Part shown: one piece after another, positions 11,800 through 28,404 of the stretch
How the letters are laid out: each line of letters opens with the position of its first letter
How positions within the stretch are numbered: position 1 is the stretch's first letter
Source of the DNA: Prunus persica
Lineage: Eukaryota > Streptophyta > Magnoliopsida > Rosales > Rosaceae
NCBI RefSeq assembly: GCF_000346465.2
Contig: NC_034010.1
Coordinates: forward strand, 21,561,757-21,625,756
Length of the DNA: 64,000 nucleotides
Direction: 5' to 3'
Position numbers and translations under genes: made by a program
Notes under the pieces: model-generated
The model's database searches: none
What the model was told of the DNA's origin: nothing
The model's input: only the letters and a program-made list of their open reading frames with translations

Positions 11800-11829
11800 T
11801 AAGAATGCAATTCTTATCTTATTTGCATA

Positions 11830-13660
11830 ATAGTGGATGCTCTATACAAAGTGGTTGATGGCTAAAAGATGGACTTCATGTAAAAGAAAAGAGTGTCTAG
11901 AGCATGGGTTCTTCATATCATCATTTGTAGTTTTTTCTGCTTCTGTATTGGGACTCTTTTCTAGAAATAGAAACAAATTTTGCAGAAACTTTTCCTTGTT
12001 TATTGTAAATATTCAGAGTTCTTTTGAGTGCAGTTAGATGAAAAGTGAAAGAAAATGAATATATTCATATATGAACGAAGATTTGTAGCTATTAGGTTTG
12101 AGCAAGGTTGAATTTTGTCATATGCTTCTACAACAAATTGGCTCTCTTTTTTCTCCAAAACAGGCAGCTTGAATTTTGTCTATGGGCTTGTAACAGCGGG
12201 GCATACTATGGGGCACTTTCTTTGTTTTTGTTTTTTTGTTTTTAATTTTAAGAGCGTTTAGTTTTTAACTTAACAATTATTTTGAGACATAAAATCTTAA
12301 TTTAGAAAGTTGAATTATACATCTTTTACCTGGACAAAAATGTCTGATTAGATTTTGATTTCCTATCTCACAATTTTCAATGCTCCCAAAACCTAGCACT
12401 CACTTCTCTTTCACACCCTTTGTAACCCATATGTGTTATATTTCTAATTATAGGTTAATTGTTGAAAGTGGTGTGTCTGTCTCCTTACACTTAAGTCGGT
12501 GGACCTGTTCTCTTACACTCAAGTTCGCTCTCCCTCTCCGTTTGTTAGTGTAGTTTAGAATATATTTTTAAAAACCTATATAAAAATTTCACTCTGATGT
12601 TGATTGGGCTCTCAAAGAGGCCGACATGGATCCTAATTAAATCGTCAGAAATTTGTCAATCAAGGTGACTTCACTCTGCCTTTGACTTTGTTAATGATTG
12701 TGTTTTGTGGCTGCTTCTCCTTGTTTTAGGGCTTTTTGCTCTGCTTTGGGAGATTCATATAGTGCATTGAGGTTATTGTTGTCTATATATTTCTCCATTA
12801 TGTCTGATTTTTGTTAGGCAACCAGGTGCTGAGGGTGTTCAGTGTTCCAATTTTTCATACTAGATAATTTGTCCATGTGCTTCAAATTTCTGTTGTGCAC
12901 GTTTGGTTTCAGAAAACCAAAAACAAAAAAAATCTGCGGAATAGAACATTTGATTGATGAATTCTTTTTGCACATATCATAAGGAAACGACATATTACAT
13001 ATTTCTTACTTTATTTGTAACAATATATTTCTTACGTTTATCATATAATATTAATAAATATTCATTTATATTATAACACAATAGTCTAGTAACACCTATA
13101 ATTACTCCAAAAGTGATATGAAACCGAAAATTTCATTAAAATATTGCCTTTTGAATTGTAAAAGAACATTTTGTATTAACCTCTATTTATTATTATTTTT
13201 TCTATAGCAATACAATTTTAATGTAGTTTATGTGCCATAAAAACCACGGCTTGCCCTTTATAAATTCTATATCCAAACGGCGCCGTAAAGCTTATCTTCA
13301 ACAACAATAATTAAAGCAGGCAAATGAGAAATGATTATGGCGGGAGCGATGGGGCAGAAGAATGATGAAAAGTCTTCGACTTGTGTTGGCCGTTGGCCCC
13401 ATTCAATACCACACAACAACAATTCAATTCAATCTCTCCACCAACAAAATCCAAAGACCATTGGCGGTGGAATTTAAAAAAATTCAAAGCAAATAATAAG
13501 ACCCAGCTAATCAAAAGTAAAAGAGGAAGAAAATTAAGCTGGTCTAATTCTGCACAATTAAATTAATCAAAGAATGATTTATATTGTTTCTTAATTTAAT
13601 CTCCTTTGACTCATGATATGGTTTGAATAGATTAATGGCAGATTTGTTTGTTTAAGACAA
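11830..13660. other. TraB-like gene 3' UTR and intergenic DNA
   Basis: About 200-300 bp after the stop probably form the 3' UTR. The rest is AT-rich with no coding exon, RNA gene or clear repeat boundary recognised. Confidence 0.4.
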
Positions 13661-13680
13661 TTATATAAAATTATATAAAA
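13661..13680 (+). promoter_or_regulatory. Candidate TATA box of the BSK gene
   Basis: A duplicated TTATATAAAA motif lies about 30-60 bp before a pyrimidine-rich leader (13710-13800) and about 1 kb before the BSK ATG, which leaves room for a leader exon and intron. The placement is inference. Confidence 0.5.
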
Positions 13681-13719
13681 AACAAAAACAAATACTATTG
13701 CAAACACCGAGCTTTTTTA

Positions 13720-14120
13720 TTCCCTCTTCTTATATTCTACACGGATCTTGAGCTGTTTCAGACTATCACTTTGTTTTTCTCTTCTTTTCTCGATTGGAGT
13801 TTTGTTTAATCGTTTATTTCTTTGCTTTTTGAGGCAAAAGCTTGGATCTTTTAAGGGTTCTGCTTTGATCGAGAAAGGGAATATTTGATTGGCTGGAAGA
13901 GACCCAGAAGAGGGTTTTTAACATTGGAGAAGAAGCTTGAAGGTTTTAGAGCTTTTTGGGGTCAACTGGGAAGCCTTTTGCTTACTGGGTTTTTGGTGTT
14001 TTGTGGCTTTCTGGATCAGCTAGGAAAATTTTGCCCACTGGGTTTTGGGTTTTGGGTTTTGTATCTGGGTCCTGCTGTTTTTTTTTTCCCTCTGATTTCA
14101 GCTTCGCCAAATTGGTTCAG
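13720..14120 (+). promoter_or_regulatory. BSK 5' leader exon with 79-codon uORF and internal repeat
   Basis: The leader ends at a good donor (TTCAG then GTAATG, GT at 14121-14122). An ATG at 13885 opens a 79-codon frame that closes just past the donor. It encodes FWGQLGSLLLTGF and then GFLDQLGKFCPLGFGFW and YLGPA, two tandem versions of one motif. The same motif occurs once in the leader of the TraB-like gene (about 9287-9355). The acceptor is uncertain (AG at 14523-14524 is one choice). Confidence 0.55.
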
Positions 14121-14692
14121 GTAATGAAAGAGCTTTTAAAGCTGCAGTTAAGTTGCTATTAACATGTCATTCTCATTTCATTTGGCTTTGAGCATTTATT
14201 CTTCATTAAATTATGATTTAGTACTATTTGGTAGGATAGATAGAAAATGCTAATGCCCAACGCAATCATAATGTTTTCTGATACGAATGAAAGGAAAAGG
14301 AAAATAAAAGTAATCTAAATTAGTTTGTAGCTAGAGCATTCAGTTCTGTTGGTTTACTGCCTAACAGTAAACAGAATTTTTAACCAAGAAATTGTGTATG
14401 TAGTCCAAACAAATCTCTGCTAGTACCTGTTCTCTCCCTCTACTTTTCGTGCTACTTGAGTTTGCTTGAGTTTCTGCTTTCATCACATTTCTAATTCAAT
14501 GTTCCAACAAAATTAATGAATCAGGTATTTCTGTTCGGACCAATTTAGCTTCATTGGAGCATTTGTCCCACTTGAATAGCAGTAAATTTGATCTAGTTAG
14601 CATGAAGCCAGATGAACCTGAATTTACGTGATCTTCGTTTTGTTTAGAGACAGTTTCAAAGGGATAGTTTAAGTTGATACTGTGACATTGAC

Positions 14693-19413
<4,721 letters not shown>

Positions 19414-19739
19414 AAACCAAGGATCAGGTACTGAATTTGACACTTCTCAGTTTGGCTCTCAGCACATATAGATGTTGCTCATAAGGTTTCGAATCATGGA
19501 AGTTAAAGCTTCACTCAGTTCCATGATATTAAGATTTTGGTCATTTTCCCGCGAGATATGTTGTATTTGAGTTCTTTGATTTGATCTGATTTCTTGTCCG
19601 TTAAATGTTTCCAGTATATGAATTACTCTGGAAAAATGGAAACAAAAAAAATGTTGTAAACAACAGTGGGAGGAAAAAAGCTTGTAATTTGTGTACAAAA
19701 TACATAAAAGATTCCTGGTGTATTCTTTCTGATGAAAAA

Positions 19740-20190
19740 CAGTGGATACCATTCTCAGTTAGAAAAAAAGTTCAAGTTTGACAGCAAAACTATGAGATGG
19801 GGGAAAAGAAAAAAAGAAAATTAGTTGGCTTTCTGTAGGAAATGTTATGACTTAAAATACCCTGCAGAAAATAACATTCATGGCAAACAATTGTTCTTAC
19901 ATAATTGCTTACAAACAAAGACAGTAACAAATAAAGGAGTTAAGCAATATTAATCCACTACTTGAAAACTTCTGCAGATATATAGTTGCTTCCATGGCAA
20001 CTATGCATTCTTCAAGTCAAGTGAAGCATGGATGTTGTCTCCGAAGATGCTGGAGCAAAAGATACAAGTAAACAAGCACCCGTAAGTTTTGAAAACAGAC
20101 AGTTAAAGTTAACTACAGAAACCAAATTAAAACAAAAATAGCTAAATTTTATCTAAAAAGAAAAAGAAGAGTTGATGTACTTACAGCTTA
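19740..20190 (-). repeat. RLP 3'-flank repeat, copy 1
   Basis: This stretch follows the 3' end of the first RLP pseudogene and matches 35490-36010, downstream of the intact RLP at 36.0 kb, and in part 23180-23470, which has no RLP beside it. Shared blocks include TTGGATACCATTCTCAGTTAG-type, TTGGCTTTCTGTA and GATATATA(A/G)TTGCTTCCATGGCAAC sequences. Confidence 0.8.
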
Positions 20191-20192
20191 TC

Positions 20193-21450
20193 TATTAAGC
20201 ATATCCTTGAGTTGCCGCTTGATCAAGACTACTCGCGTATCTCCATGACCTCTTGAATATCAAAGTGCCGCAAACTCCCCAAACTCCTCAAAATCCAGCA
20301 GCAAACCCAAGCCCCATGCTGATGTAAAAATCCCAGTGTAATAAGCTCATCCTTATCATCCTCTTGATTGCTCAATTCCGTTTGCACATTTGATCAGCAC
20401 ACAAATTTTTAAGTGGAGGTCCACAGAGTTGATTTCCAGCATAAACAGAGGGATCAAAGCCTTGGAGCTGAGTCTCGATTGGAATTTCGCCAGATAATTT
20501 GTTAAATGACAAGTCCAAGAAACTAAGACGATCAATCCGTGAAAGGCTTGTTGGAATTCTTCCTTCCATCTGGTTTCTTGACAAATCAAGGGCATCCAAT
20601 GACTGCAAGTTTCCAATCTCTGGAGTGATTTGACCTGTTAATTGGTTTCCCGACTGGTTTAAAGAAACCAACTCAACAAGATGAGTGATTTCACTTGGAA
20701 TCTCCCCTGTTAATCTATTTCTTGACAGATCAATTCTCTTCACAAGCCCCAAAGTGTTTTTGTATGAGTGCGTTCTTCCTTTCCATATGAATGGCATCAT
20801 CGTCATAAGCATAATAAGTAAATGAATGTTGATCGTCATAAGAAATTTCATACAAATGTCTGCTGGTTAGATTTGAATTTCCTTTCTGAGACAGGGAAGT
20901 CAAATTGTTGATGCATGGAGGCATGCTTCCAGAGATGTTGTTCATAGAGAAATCCAAATTTTGAATTCGTATTAGATGGTATAATTGTGAGGGCAGGCTT
21001 CCATTGAAGTGATTAGACGAAAGCAGCAGGATAACCAAATTCTTTAAGCTAACCCCTAACCATTCAGGTATTGGTCTGGATAATTTATTATGCCCAACAT
21101 CAATGACTACTAAACTTGTGCAGTTCTTCAAGGATGAAGGCAATTGTCCCACAAATCTATTGCTTCTTAATTTGAGTGTTTCAATCCGAAATAGGGACCC
21201 TATTGTTGTAGGAATTTTTCCGGACAAAGCATTGTAACTCAAATCAAGCATGACTAAATTTTCCAAATGTGTCAAGCAATCTGGAACTTCTCTAGAACTA
21301 TTGTTTCTTGAGAGATCAAGAAAGACTAAACCAATAGCTGCACTTGAACACAAGAACGAAATTGACCCAGAAAGTTTATTATAAGAGAGATCCAGATATG
21401 AGGCTTTTGATAGAACTGGAATTTGAAGGTCATAAATCCCAACTTTAAAT
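20193..21450 (-). pseudogene. Receptor-like protein pseudogene (C-terminal half only)
   Basis: A decayed copy of the C-terminal half of an EIX2-type RLP, closest to the intact gene at 36019-38862. It begins near 21430 at the LRR corresponding to LLQASYLDLSNN of the intact copy; the signal peptide, LRRNT and first half of the LRR domain are missing. A 2-nt deletion near 20790 breaks the frame just before IWKGR. A premature TGA follows ADQMCKRN in the juxtamembrane region. A 1-nt insertion disrupts GFYIS at the membrane segment, and about 49 nt are deleted in the cytoplasmic tail. Clear homology (LVKRIDLSRNRLTGEIPSEI, NQLCGPPL) remains. Upstream sequence at 21540-21660 resembles 39400-39480 beside the intact gene, so the 5' half was probably lost by deletion. 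No functional product is expected. Confidence 0.9.
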
Positions 21451-21789
21451 TCTATCAAAATAGTAGTCATTTCTAAAATTTGAGAATAACATACCTTTTT
21501 TTTGTTGAATTGAGAATAACATACTTAATAGCTACTTGGTTAATTGAAATTGTAGAATTTGATGAGAAGAAGATTTGTGAAAACTTGTTCCTGAACATGT
21601 TCACTGCACAGAAATGGTTTGGAACAATTTTGTACAAACATCTTTATCAAACAAATTCACTTATACCATAGTGGAAAAGTATGGACATTCACATACAGAT
21701 GCGGCACCAAAGCAGAGTCATATATTTATACAAGATTCGACATGAAAAAGACCACGATTCATCTAACCCTGCTACAAATTTTTTTGGTT

Positions 21790-23470
21790 TTTGTTTTTTA
21801 GGACCTTTCATGTTAAGAGGGGCGATATCATACTAAACTCACTCACACTACACGAATACTAGAACTCAGACCGATGACTTTTCTTGAAGGAAGCACTTGC
21901 TCTAAACTACTACACTATTGGGTCTTTTGCGACCCATGCTATACATTAAGTTAGACATTAATTATAATTTCCACGATGCAATTAAGTGGCTAGATATTAA
22001 CTTAAGTAATTGAATTTTCAATTAGTTTGAGTCACACTATATTGATTGCCTTGATAGAAAAAAAAACAAACTGCATGCTGAAAAGTATACAAATAAGATA
22101 ATCACTTTTTCTTTTTTTCCTTTTTTAATTTTCTTATTTCAATCATTTCTAATTTTATATTGAAGAAAAGTTTGGAGTGGAACTTAATTTTTTTTTTAAT
22201 GCATTAATTTGGAGCATATCCTTGCCAATTAAGTTTCAATAATTATTGGATAGTATAGCACCTAATCGAATTTTGGCCCCATATTTCCTCATTTTCTTCC
22301 CACACAACTATTACATTAACCTAGACTAGAGAATTGAGATGATGATTTGCCTTCTAACGCTAGACTTGAGAATTGACATGATGATTTGCCTTCCAACGCA
22401 CACCAGACTCCTTCTCACTATTGTCTTGCAATTGTTGACTCAACTTGACTTGACTTGAGATGGGTTGGTAACAATGCCCTTTGATGTTCACTCAACCTTT
22501 TAAATTTGCCTCCCATTCAAGACGGAGCACAAGCTACAATTATTTTCTTACAAATTTGGACTTGACTTAAATGACACATATGTCTACAAACCCAATATTA
22601 TTATTGTACATATATATTTATTGATACTTATATAGTAAAGCATAAATCTTCCACCAATCACATGTTACAAATAAGATAAATTAATATTACATGCGATGTT
22701 ACGATTACTCTGAAAAATTTCTCATATTATAATTTATAGTGATGATGACAAAATTCTTAAGTAGGAAGGAGTATATTTAGTGTTGAATCTTATCGCTAAA
22801 GTTTTGGAGCAAGGAAGACAAAGTGTCCTTCATTTTTTATATCAAGCTCCACCTCTATTAGAGAGATGATGCACAATTTGGTATGTAAAGATAGTCTCTC
22901 TAACAATCAAGGCAAAACTACATGGATTTTTTGTGACTTTTAGCCAACTCTTCATGAATAGGGATGGAAACAGATTCCCAATGGGGAATATGGTCCCCAC
23001 TGTTTGTGTAAAAGGATAATCCTTTATGAATAGGCAAAACTATATTTATTTAGTAATTGATCGGCATAAAGATAGATAAAATCTACAGTTCCTAGCTTAT
23101 TCATTGAATGATATGCTAAAGAGTATCGAAATCAGATGAGCAAAATCATCCTGGAGGATATGAGCTTTTCCATTGATTGGATACCATTCTCAGTTAGGAA
23201 TTTAGTTTAAACGTCTCTGTCTGATTATAATAAATAAATTATTAGTTATTTGATAAGAAAATGTTTAAGTTTGACAAGATTTTGCAAAAGGCTGCAATCT
23301 ATGAGATGCAGAAAAGAAAAGAACAAAGTTAATTGGCTTTCTGTAAATCTTATGATCTAAAATACTCTGCAGAAATGTTTGGGGAAGTCCCAATCAAGGT
23401 CTTACAAACAAGACAAGTAACAAATCATTTACCAAAGAAAATTCCCACTACATAATTCCTTACAAAAAAA
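21790..23470. repeat. Duplicated block A, left copy (RLP gene missing)
   Basis: Near-continuous match to 34188-35790: shared landmarks include CATACTAAACTCA, ATGCAATTAAGTGGCTAGAT, AAATTTGCCTCCCAT, AAAGCATAAATCT and CATCCTGGAGGATATGAGCT. The right copy leads directly into an intact RLP at 36019. The left copy stops at about 23470, in the RLP 3'-flank, and jumps to sequence that matches 40735 onward, upstream of that RLP. The RLP that belonged here is gone. Confidence 0.85.
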
Positions 23471-23529
23471 ACAAACACATATTTATCGATATATAAAAAT
23501 GATTTTATATCCTTATAATTCCTTACCAA

Positions 23530-23881
23530 AACCATATTTTTCAAAAGTGACTTATCTTGTTGAAGTGAGATGTTGCTGATATGCTAAAAAGAAGAGCATG
23601 GACTAATTTTTGGCACCTCCTTTCAACTTGAGATTGGATTCTTTCCTATTTAAATGATTTTATATCCTTATAACGTGTTTGACACATTCACAGACAGAAG
23701 ACCAAAACAGATCATACATATGTTACTGCTAGAAATTAAGTTGCCACTAATTTCCAAGATGCAAGTGGCCAAAAATTGACTTGAGAGTTGAGATTAATGG
23801 ACAAGAAGACTTGTGGAAATATCGGGCTTATGGGCCAGGCTCAAGGTCTCTGGCGTAACTTTTATGAATAGAACTTTAATG
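23530..23881. repeat. Duplicated block B, left copy
   Basis: Matches 40735-41515 (shared TTTTTCAAAAGTGACTTATC, TTTAAATGATTTTATATCC, TGGACAAGAAGACTTGTGG). The right copy has about 330 bp of extra LINE-like sequence inserted (40966-41297) that is absent here. This copy ends where a CACTA terminus begins at 23882. Confidence 0.85.
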
Positions 23882-24235
23882 CACTACAAAAAAAAGGTTC
23901 ATTACCAACCAACGTTTTCCGAGGGCCCCCAATTTCCCTCGGTAAAAGTGTTTTTTCCAACGAAAAATTGTTGTCCGTTGGAAATATGTCATGGGGTTGG
24001 AATTTATTTCCGACAAAGGAACGGCCCTTGAAAAAAGTCTTTATGGTCGTCGAAAATGTAATTTATTTGACGGGAAAACTTGGCTCCAACTTTATTAACG
24101 ACAAACAATTTGTTTGTCGGAAATGACATGATTATTTCCGAGGAGCTTCTCATGCCGTCGGAATTGTTTGACTATTTCCGAGGAGAAATATGGTCGCTCG
24201 GTAATGCCGTTATATTTACGAAGGGAACACAAATG
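23882..24235 (+). mobile_element. CACTA (EnSpm) transposon end, truncated
   Basis: The stretch begins CACTACAAAAAAAAGG, the hallmark CACTA terminus, followed by repeated TTTCCGA(C/G)GA-type subterminal motifs in both orientations, typical of the transposase-binding region. The opposite CACTA end (TTTTTTGTAGTG) was not found downstream and no transposase is present, so only one end remains. It lies exactly at the end of duplicated block B. Confidence 0.7.
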
Positions 24236-25234
24236 CAAGGTACATGTTTATGAATTTTGTGAGGCGACAAGAAATCAGTGTGGAACACAAATTGACCAAC
24301 ACATTCAAGCTAGTACCACCATATGTGTTATTTGTGGGATATATTTCTCAAGCCAATGACATAATTGCATGCGGACAAGACTCAAAGTGGTCAGACGAAA
24401 TCACCCCTGCACAACGCGAGAATGAGATCCGCCCCCATTTCACCTGAGAGGAAGTCACTTCTTCTGACTTGAGGAGCCGTTAGACCACAGATAGGCCCAA
24501 ACGTGCGTCCCAACGGCTCATAAGGAAAGACCTCAACAAGGTCATTTTTCTTATTGTTTTTGTTTGTTGTCGTTTTCTCTTCCCTTTTTTTTGGACAAAG
24601 TCGTTTTTCCATCTTTTGTTTCTTCTGTTTTGGTGTTGTGATTTTCATTTCTAGTCTGTTCGTCTTTCAATAAGAAATGATAAATTGTGGTTTTGTTTTT
24701 GGCCAAAAGGCTCTATGATAAATGATACCGTCCACCACATTATATTCTAATCACAGGGTCTTAATTATAAATGATAAATTTGGCTTGGCCGGTTTCTCTT
24801 CATAAACCATTTTTTATTCTTTAACATATATCAAATGAAAGTTGGTACTACATATAATTCAGGCGGTATTTATGCAAATTTTCCTTATGTTTTAAGTACA
24901 AGCGAATGGAGGAGGGAGTTTACAAAACATTCATTGAGTGTTTGGAGGAGGTGGAGGTAGAACAACTCAACTAACTAAACTATACCCAATATGAAGGTGG
25001 AATATTTATTAAACAATTGTTGATGATAAAATACAAAAACCAAATGAATCTTAGCGACAACAATATATATATATATATATATATGATGATCGACGCATAT
25101 GTTAATTCAAGAGGATGATGCTAATTTTTTTGTACATATCATGCTAACTTCAAACGTTATATTCAATCTTTGAATACATATCATATTGCTGGCCTCTGGT
25201 TGAGTCATTCTTTCCAAAGTATGAAGAACTTGAA
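24236..25234. other. Intergenic DNA and 3' flank of RLP-A
   Basis: No coding gene recognised. It contains a moderately GC-rich segment at 24240-24530 of unknown origin and an (AT)n tract at 25063-25084. Confidence 0.4.
25063..25084. repeat. (AT)n microsatellite
   Basis: Eleven AT units just 3' of RLP-A. Confidence 0.95.
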
Positions 25235-27620
25235 CTATGTGGATCTGGCTAACTCATGGAACATCAATGTGCCAGAAACTCCCCAAAATCCAAAAGCAAA
25301 TCCCAGCCCCATACTGATGTAAAATCCACGCGTTACAAGCCCACCCTCATGGTCTTGATTCCCTAAGCCAGTTTGTTGAACACTGCCTTTCTCTTTCTCT
25401 TGATCACACATCCTTTGAAGTGGAAGTCCACAAAGCAGAGGGTTTTCGGCAAAGGCTGACGGATCAAAGTTTTGGAGCTGAGACCCCATTGGAATATTTC
25501 CAGACAGGTTGTTGTTTGACAAGTCCAAGTCACCAAGACCATATATCTGAAAAAGACTTGTCGGAATTCTTCCATAGATCTGGTTTCTTGATAAATCAAG
25601 AGACTGTAATAACTCCAACTTCCCAATGTCTGGATTTATTTGACCTGTTAGATGGTTTCGCGACAGGTTTAAAGAAACCAAACCACCAAGATGAATGATT
25701 TCTTTAGGAATCTCCCCCGTCAATTGATTGCTTGACAAATGAAAGCTCTTCACAAGTCCCAGAGTGCTTTTGTATTCAGACATCATTCCTTTCCATATTA
25801 AGGTTGCACGTTCATCATAGCTCTCCGAAAAAATCCCATTTCCAAAATCACTTGAATAGTGATGAGTGATGGTTAGAATTGAATTTCCTTTATCCACTAA
25901 AGCCGTCAAATTGCTGAGACACTTGGGTATAGTTCCAGAGATGTTGTTGATTGAAAAATCCAGTATTTGGACGTGTGTTAGATTGCATAACTGTAAAGGA
26001 ATTCTTCCATAAAAACGATTAGACCGGAGGATAAGGATGACCAACTTCGGAAGTTCAAACAGTAACCATCCAGGTATCAATCCTGACAGTTGATTTTCTG
26101 CAACATCAAAAACTTTCAAGTGTTTACAGTTCATCAAGGATGAAGGCAACTCTCCCACAAATCTGTTTCTTTTGAGTTTCAAGGTTTCAAGAGAATATAA
26201 ATTCCCCAAGGTGGTAGGAATTTTGCCCAAAAAACCATTGTCACACAATTCAAGAACGACTAGATTTTCTAAATGCGTCCAGCAATCTGGAAGTTCTTCA
26301 GATACAAGGTTGCTCGAGAGATCAAGAAGGGTTAAATTACTGGCCTTGATTCCACACAAGAAAGAAATGAACCCGGAAAGTTTATTGCTGGATAGATCTA
26401 GAGATGATGATTTTGACAGAAATGAAGGAATTGGACCTTCCAGTTGGTTCGAACTAAAATTTAGCTTAGGGTAAAAAGCAAACTCCATTGTTGAACTTGG
26501 AAATGTTCCTCTAATTTGGTTGTGGGAGAGATTTATAACGACAGCTGTACGTGACAAACCCCAAAACCAACTTGGAATGATGTCAGAAATTGTAGTGTTA
26601 GAGATATCAAGGGATGAATAATTTTTCTGAGTTTGAAGCCATTGTGGGAAATATGGACCCATCTTGCAAGACCACAATATTATGACACTCAATTGAAAAG
26701 GAGGAACCCAATCAGAATGGAAGTTTAAAACTAGTGAGTTGGAGGATAAATCCAAATATTTTAACTTGGAGAGTTTTGAAAAATGAGTTTCAGAAATCAC
26801 CCCTTCCAAAGAATTCTTACCAAGATTGATATACACCAGATTGGACATTTGTCCAATACTTTCAGGTATTCTCCCGCTTAATCGATTTCCGTAGAGAGAT
26901 AATCGTGTCAATGATTGCATTTGCCCAATACTTGCAGGTATTCTTCCACTTAATTGATTTCCATAGAGAGATAATTCTGTCAACAATGATATTTGCCCAA
27001 TGCTTTCAGGTATTTCTCCACTTAATCGGTTGTTAGAGAGATACAAACCTTCTAGTTGCTTTTGAGAACATTTAGACAATATCTGAACAAACTTGGGAAA
27101 TTCTCCACTGAGATTATTGTTTGAAAGCCCCAACGATCTCAAACTGCATAGCTCCGAAAACGAATTTGTTATGTCTCCTTCAAGTTGGTTATCAGTGAGA
27201 TTAAGGACTGCAAGAGAGCTCATGTTGCCCCAAACATCCATAGCTGAACCTGCAGTCATGCATATATAATTAGTAATATATAGTACGTAGTTAAAGTCAT
27301 GCTGCAGCAAGCCAATAATTTAAATTAGAACTAATCGTACCTTGCAAAGATTGGGATCCAAGCTGAAGTTCAACAACCTGGCCAGTTTGGTTGCTGCAGT
27401 AGACTCCTTTCCACCTGCAACAATCATTGTTTTGGCCTTCTGAGGTGCCCCATGTAGAGACTATTTGACTGCGGGTATCCACGACGAGGCCTTGTTTGAA
27501 TGCTAGGAGGGCTTGTCTTTCCCTCTCTATGCATCCATTTACGGAAGGACTCATGTGTAGCAAAGGCACCGCAAAAGCATACCAGAGTTGGAAGCACCTT
27601 CTGAGGTCAACTATGGCCAT
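25235..27620 (-). CDS. RLP-A: shortened EIX2-type receptor-like protein, probably two exons (764 aa)
   Basis: Two frames combine into one product if an intron at 27340-27250 (91 bp, GTACGA...TGCAG) is removed: exon 27620-27341 plus exon 27249-25235, phase 1, total 2295 nt. The N-terminus has a signal peptide (FAVPLLHMSPSVNG), then LRRNT with CIERERQALLAFKQGL and the paired-Cys DCCRWKGVYC. Exon 2 carries the LRRs from GSAMDVWGNMSSLAVLNL onward, a non-LRR island near TLIWKGMMSEYKS, the final LRRs, the C-terminal cap (NPLLCGLPLQRMC) and a GxxxG-rich membrane segment (GFYISMGLGFAFGFWG). The cytosolic tail is only MFHELARST, shorter than in its relatives. Relative to the copy at 46.5 kb, the first LRRs between LQGTI and the NMSSLA repeat are missing. 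Without splicing the frame stops at NYWLAAA, so it is either a shortened receptor or a pseudogene. Confidence 0.75.
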
Positions 27621-27753
27621 CGAAGTGTGAGGGAGGGAGAGGAATAGTTGAAAGAGAGACAGATAGATAGAGCTGGAGAGAGGGATGGACGGATTGAGGT
27701 TGTGGTTTCTATGTTGCAGATAGAATTATGGAATAGTAGTAAACGTTATAAAG

Positions 27754-27756
<3 letters not shown>

Positions 27757-27800
<44 letters not shown>
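27757..27800. repeat. (GA)n microsatellite upstream of RLP-A
   Basis: About 22 GA units, roughly 140 bp upstream of the RLP-A start codon, where the promoter or 5' UTR is expected. Confidence 0.95.
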
Positions 27801-27805
<5 letters not shown>

Positions 27806-27995
27806 ACATTAGACTTCTTTTGTCTTAGTCTTTAATCATTGTACAGATACAAGAGATGAGCTTTGTAGCCCAATCTTAATGTAGTGGTACTTTGCTTTCA
27901 AAACCGTTTGACTGGAAAATTACTCCATCATGTGGAAGGATTTGTCAAATGTATATGTAAGCCCTTTATGTTACATTAGCAATTATTGACTTTAC
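27801..27995 (-). promoter_or_regulatory. RLP-A upstream block (duplicated)
   Basis: This promoter-proximal sequence recurs, split in two, at 29140-29300 and 30234-30325 (shared CTTAGTCTTTAAT, GATACAAGAGATGAGCTTTG, AATTACTCCATCATGTGGAAG, TATGTAAGCCC). The second copy has no RLP coding sequence next to it. Confidence 0.65.
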
Positions 27996-28404
27996 TGCGT
28001 GTGTTGACTTTAAATACTAGGATTGCCACTCGAAAAATCACTATTAACTCTCAATCATCATGCATAAAGAATTTGAATTCGGTTCGGGGTAATTTGGAGT
28101 GCTCACGCTAAGGCAATTAGGTAGTATATTAAATACTTGAGGCATACATGGTTAAGGCAGTTAGGCAAAGTAGTGTATCTGTCCTTAAAATCGTATTCAA
28201 TTCTTATTTTTTGAAAATTAAAATAATTAAAATTATCATTTACATTAAAATAAAAAAACATTGGGTGCGAATTAAAATGACTAAGTCTAAGTAGGCATTT
28301 GTCTTCGCATAATGCAAGTACTGACTATGACAATATCCGGTGTCATATCTTCCTTGGAGTCGTTTAAAAATTCAATTGAGAAATTGAATAGGTCAACAAA
28401 GCTA

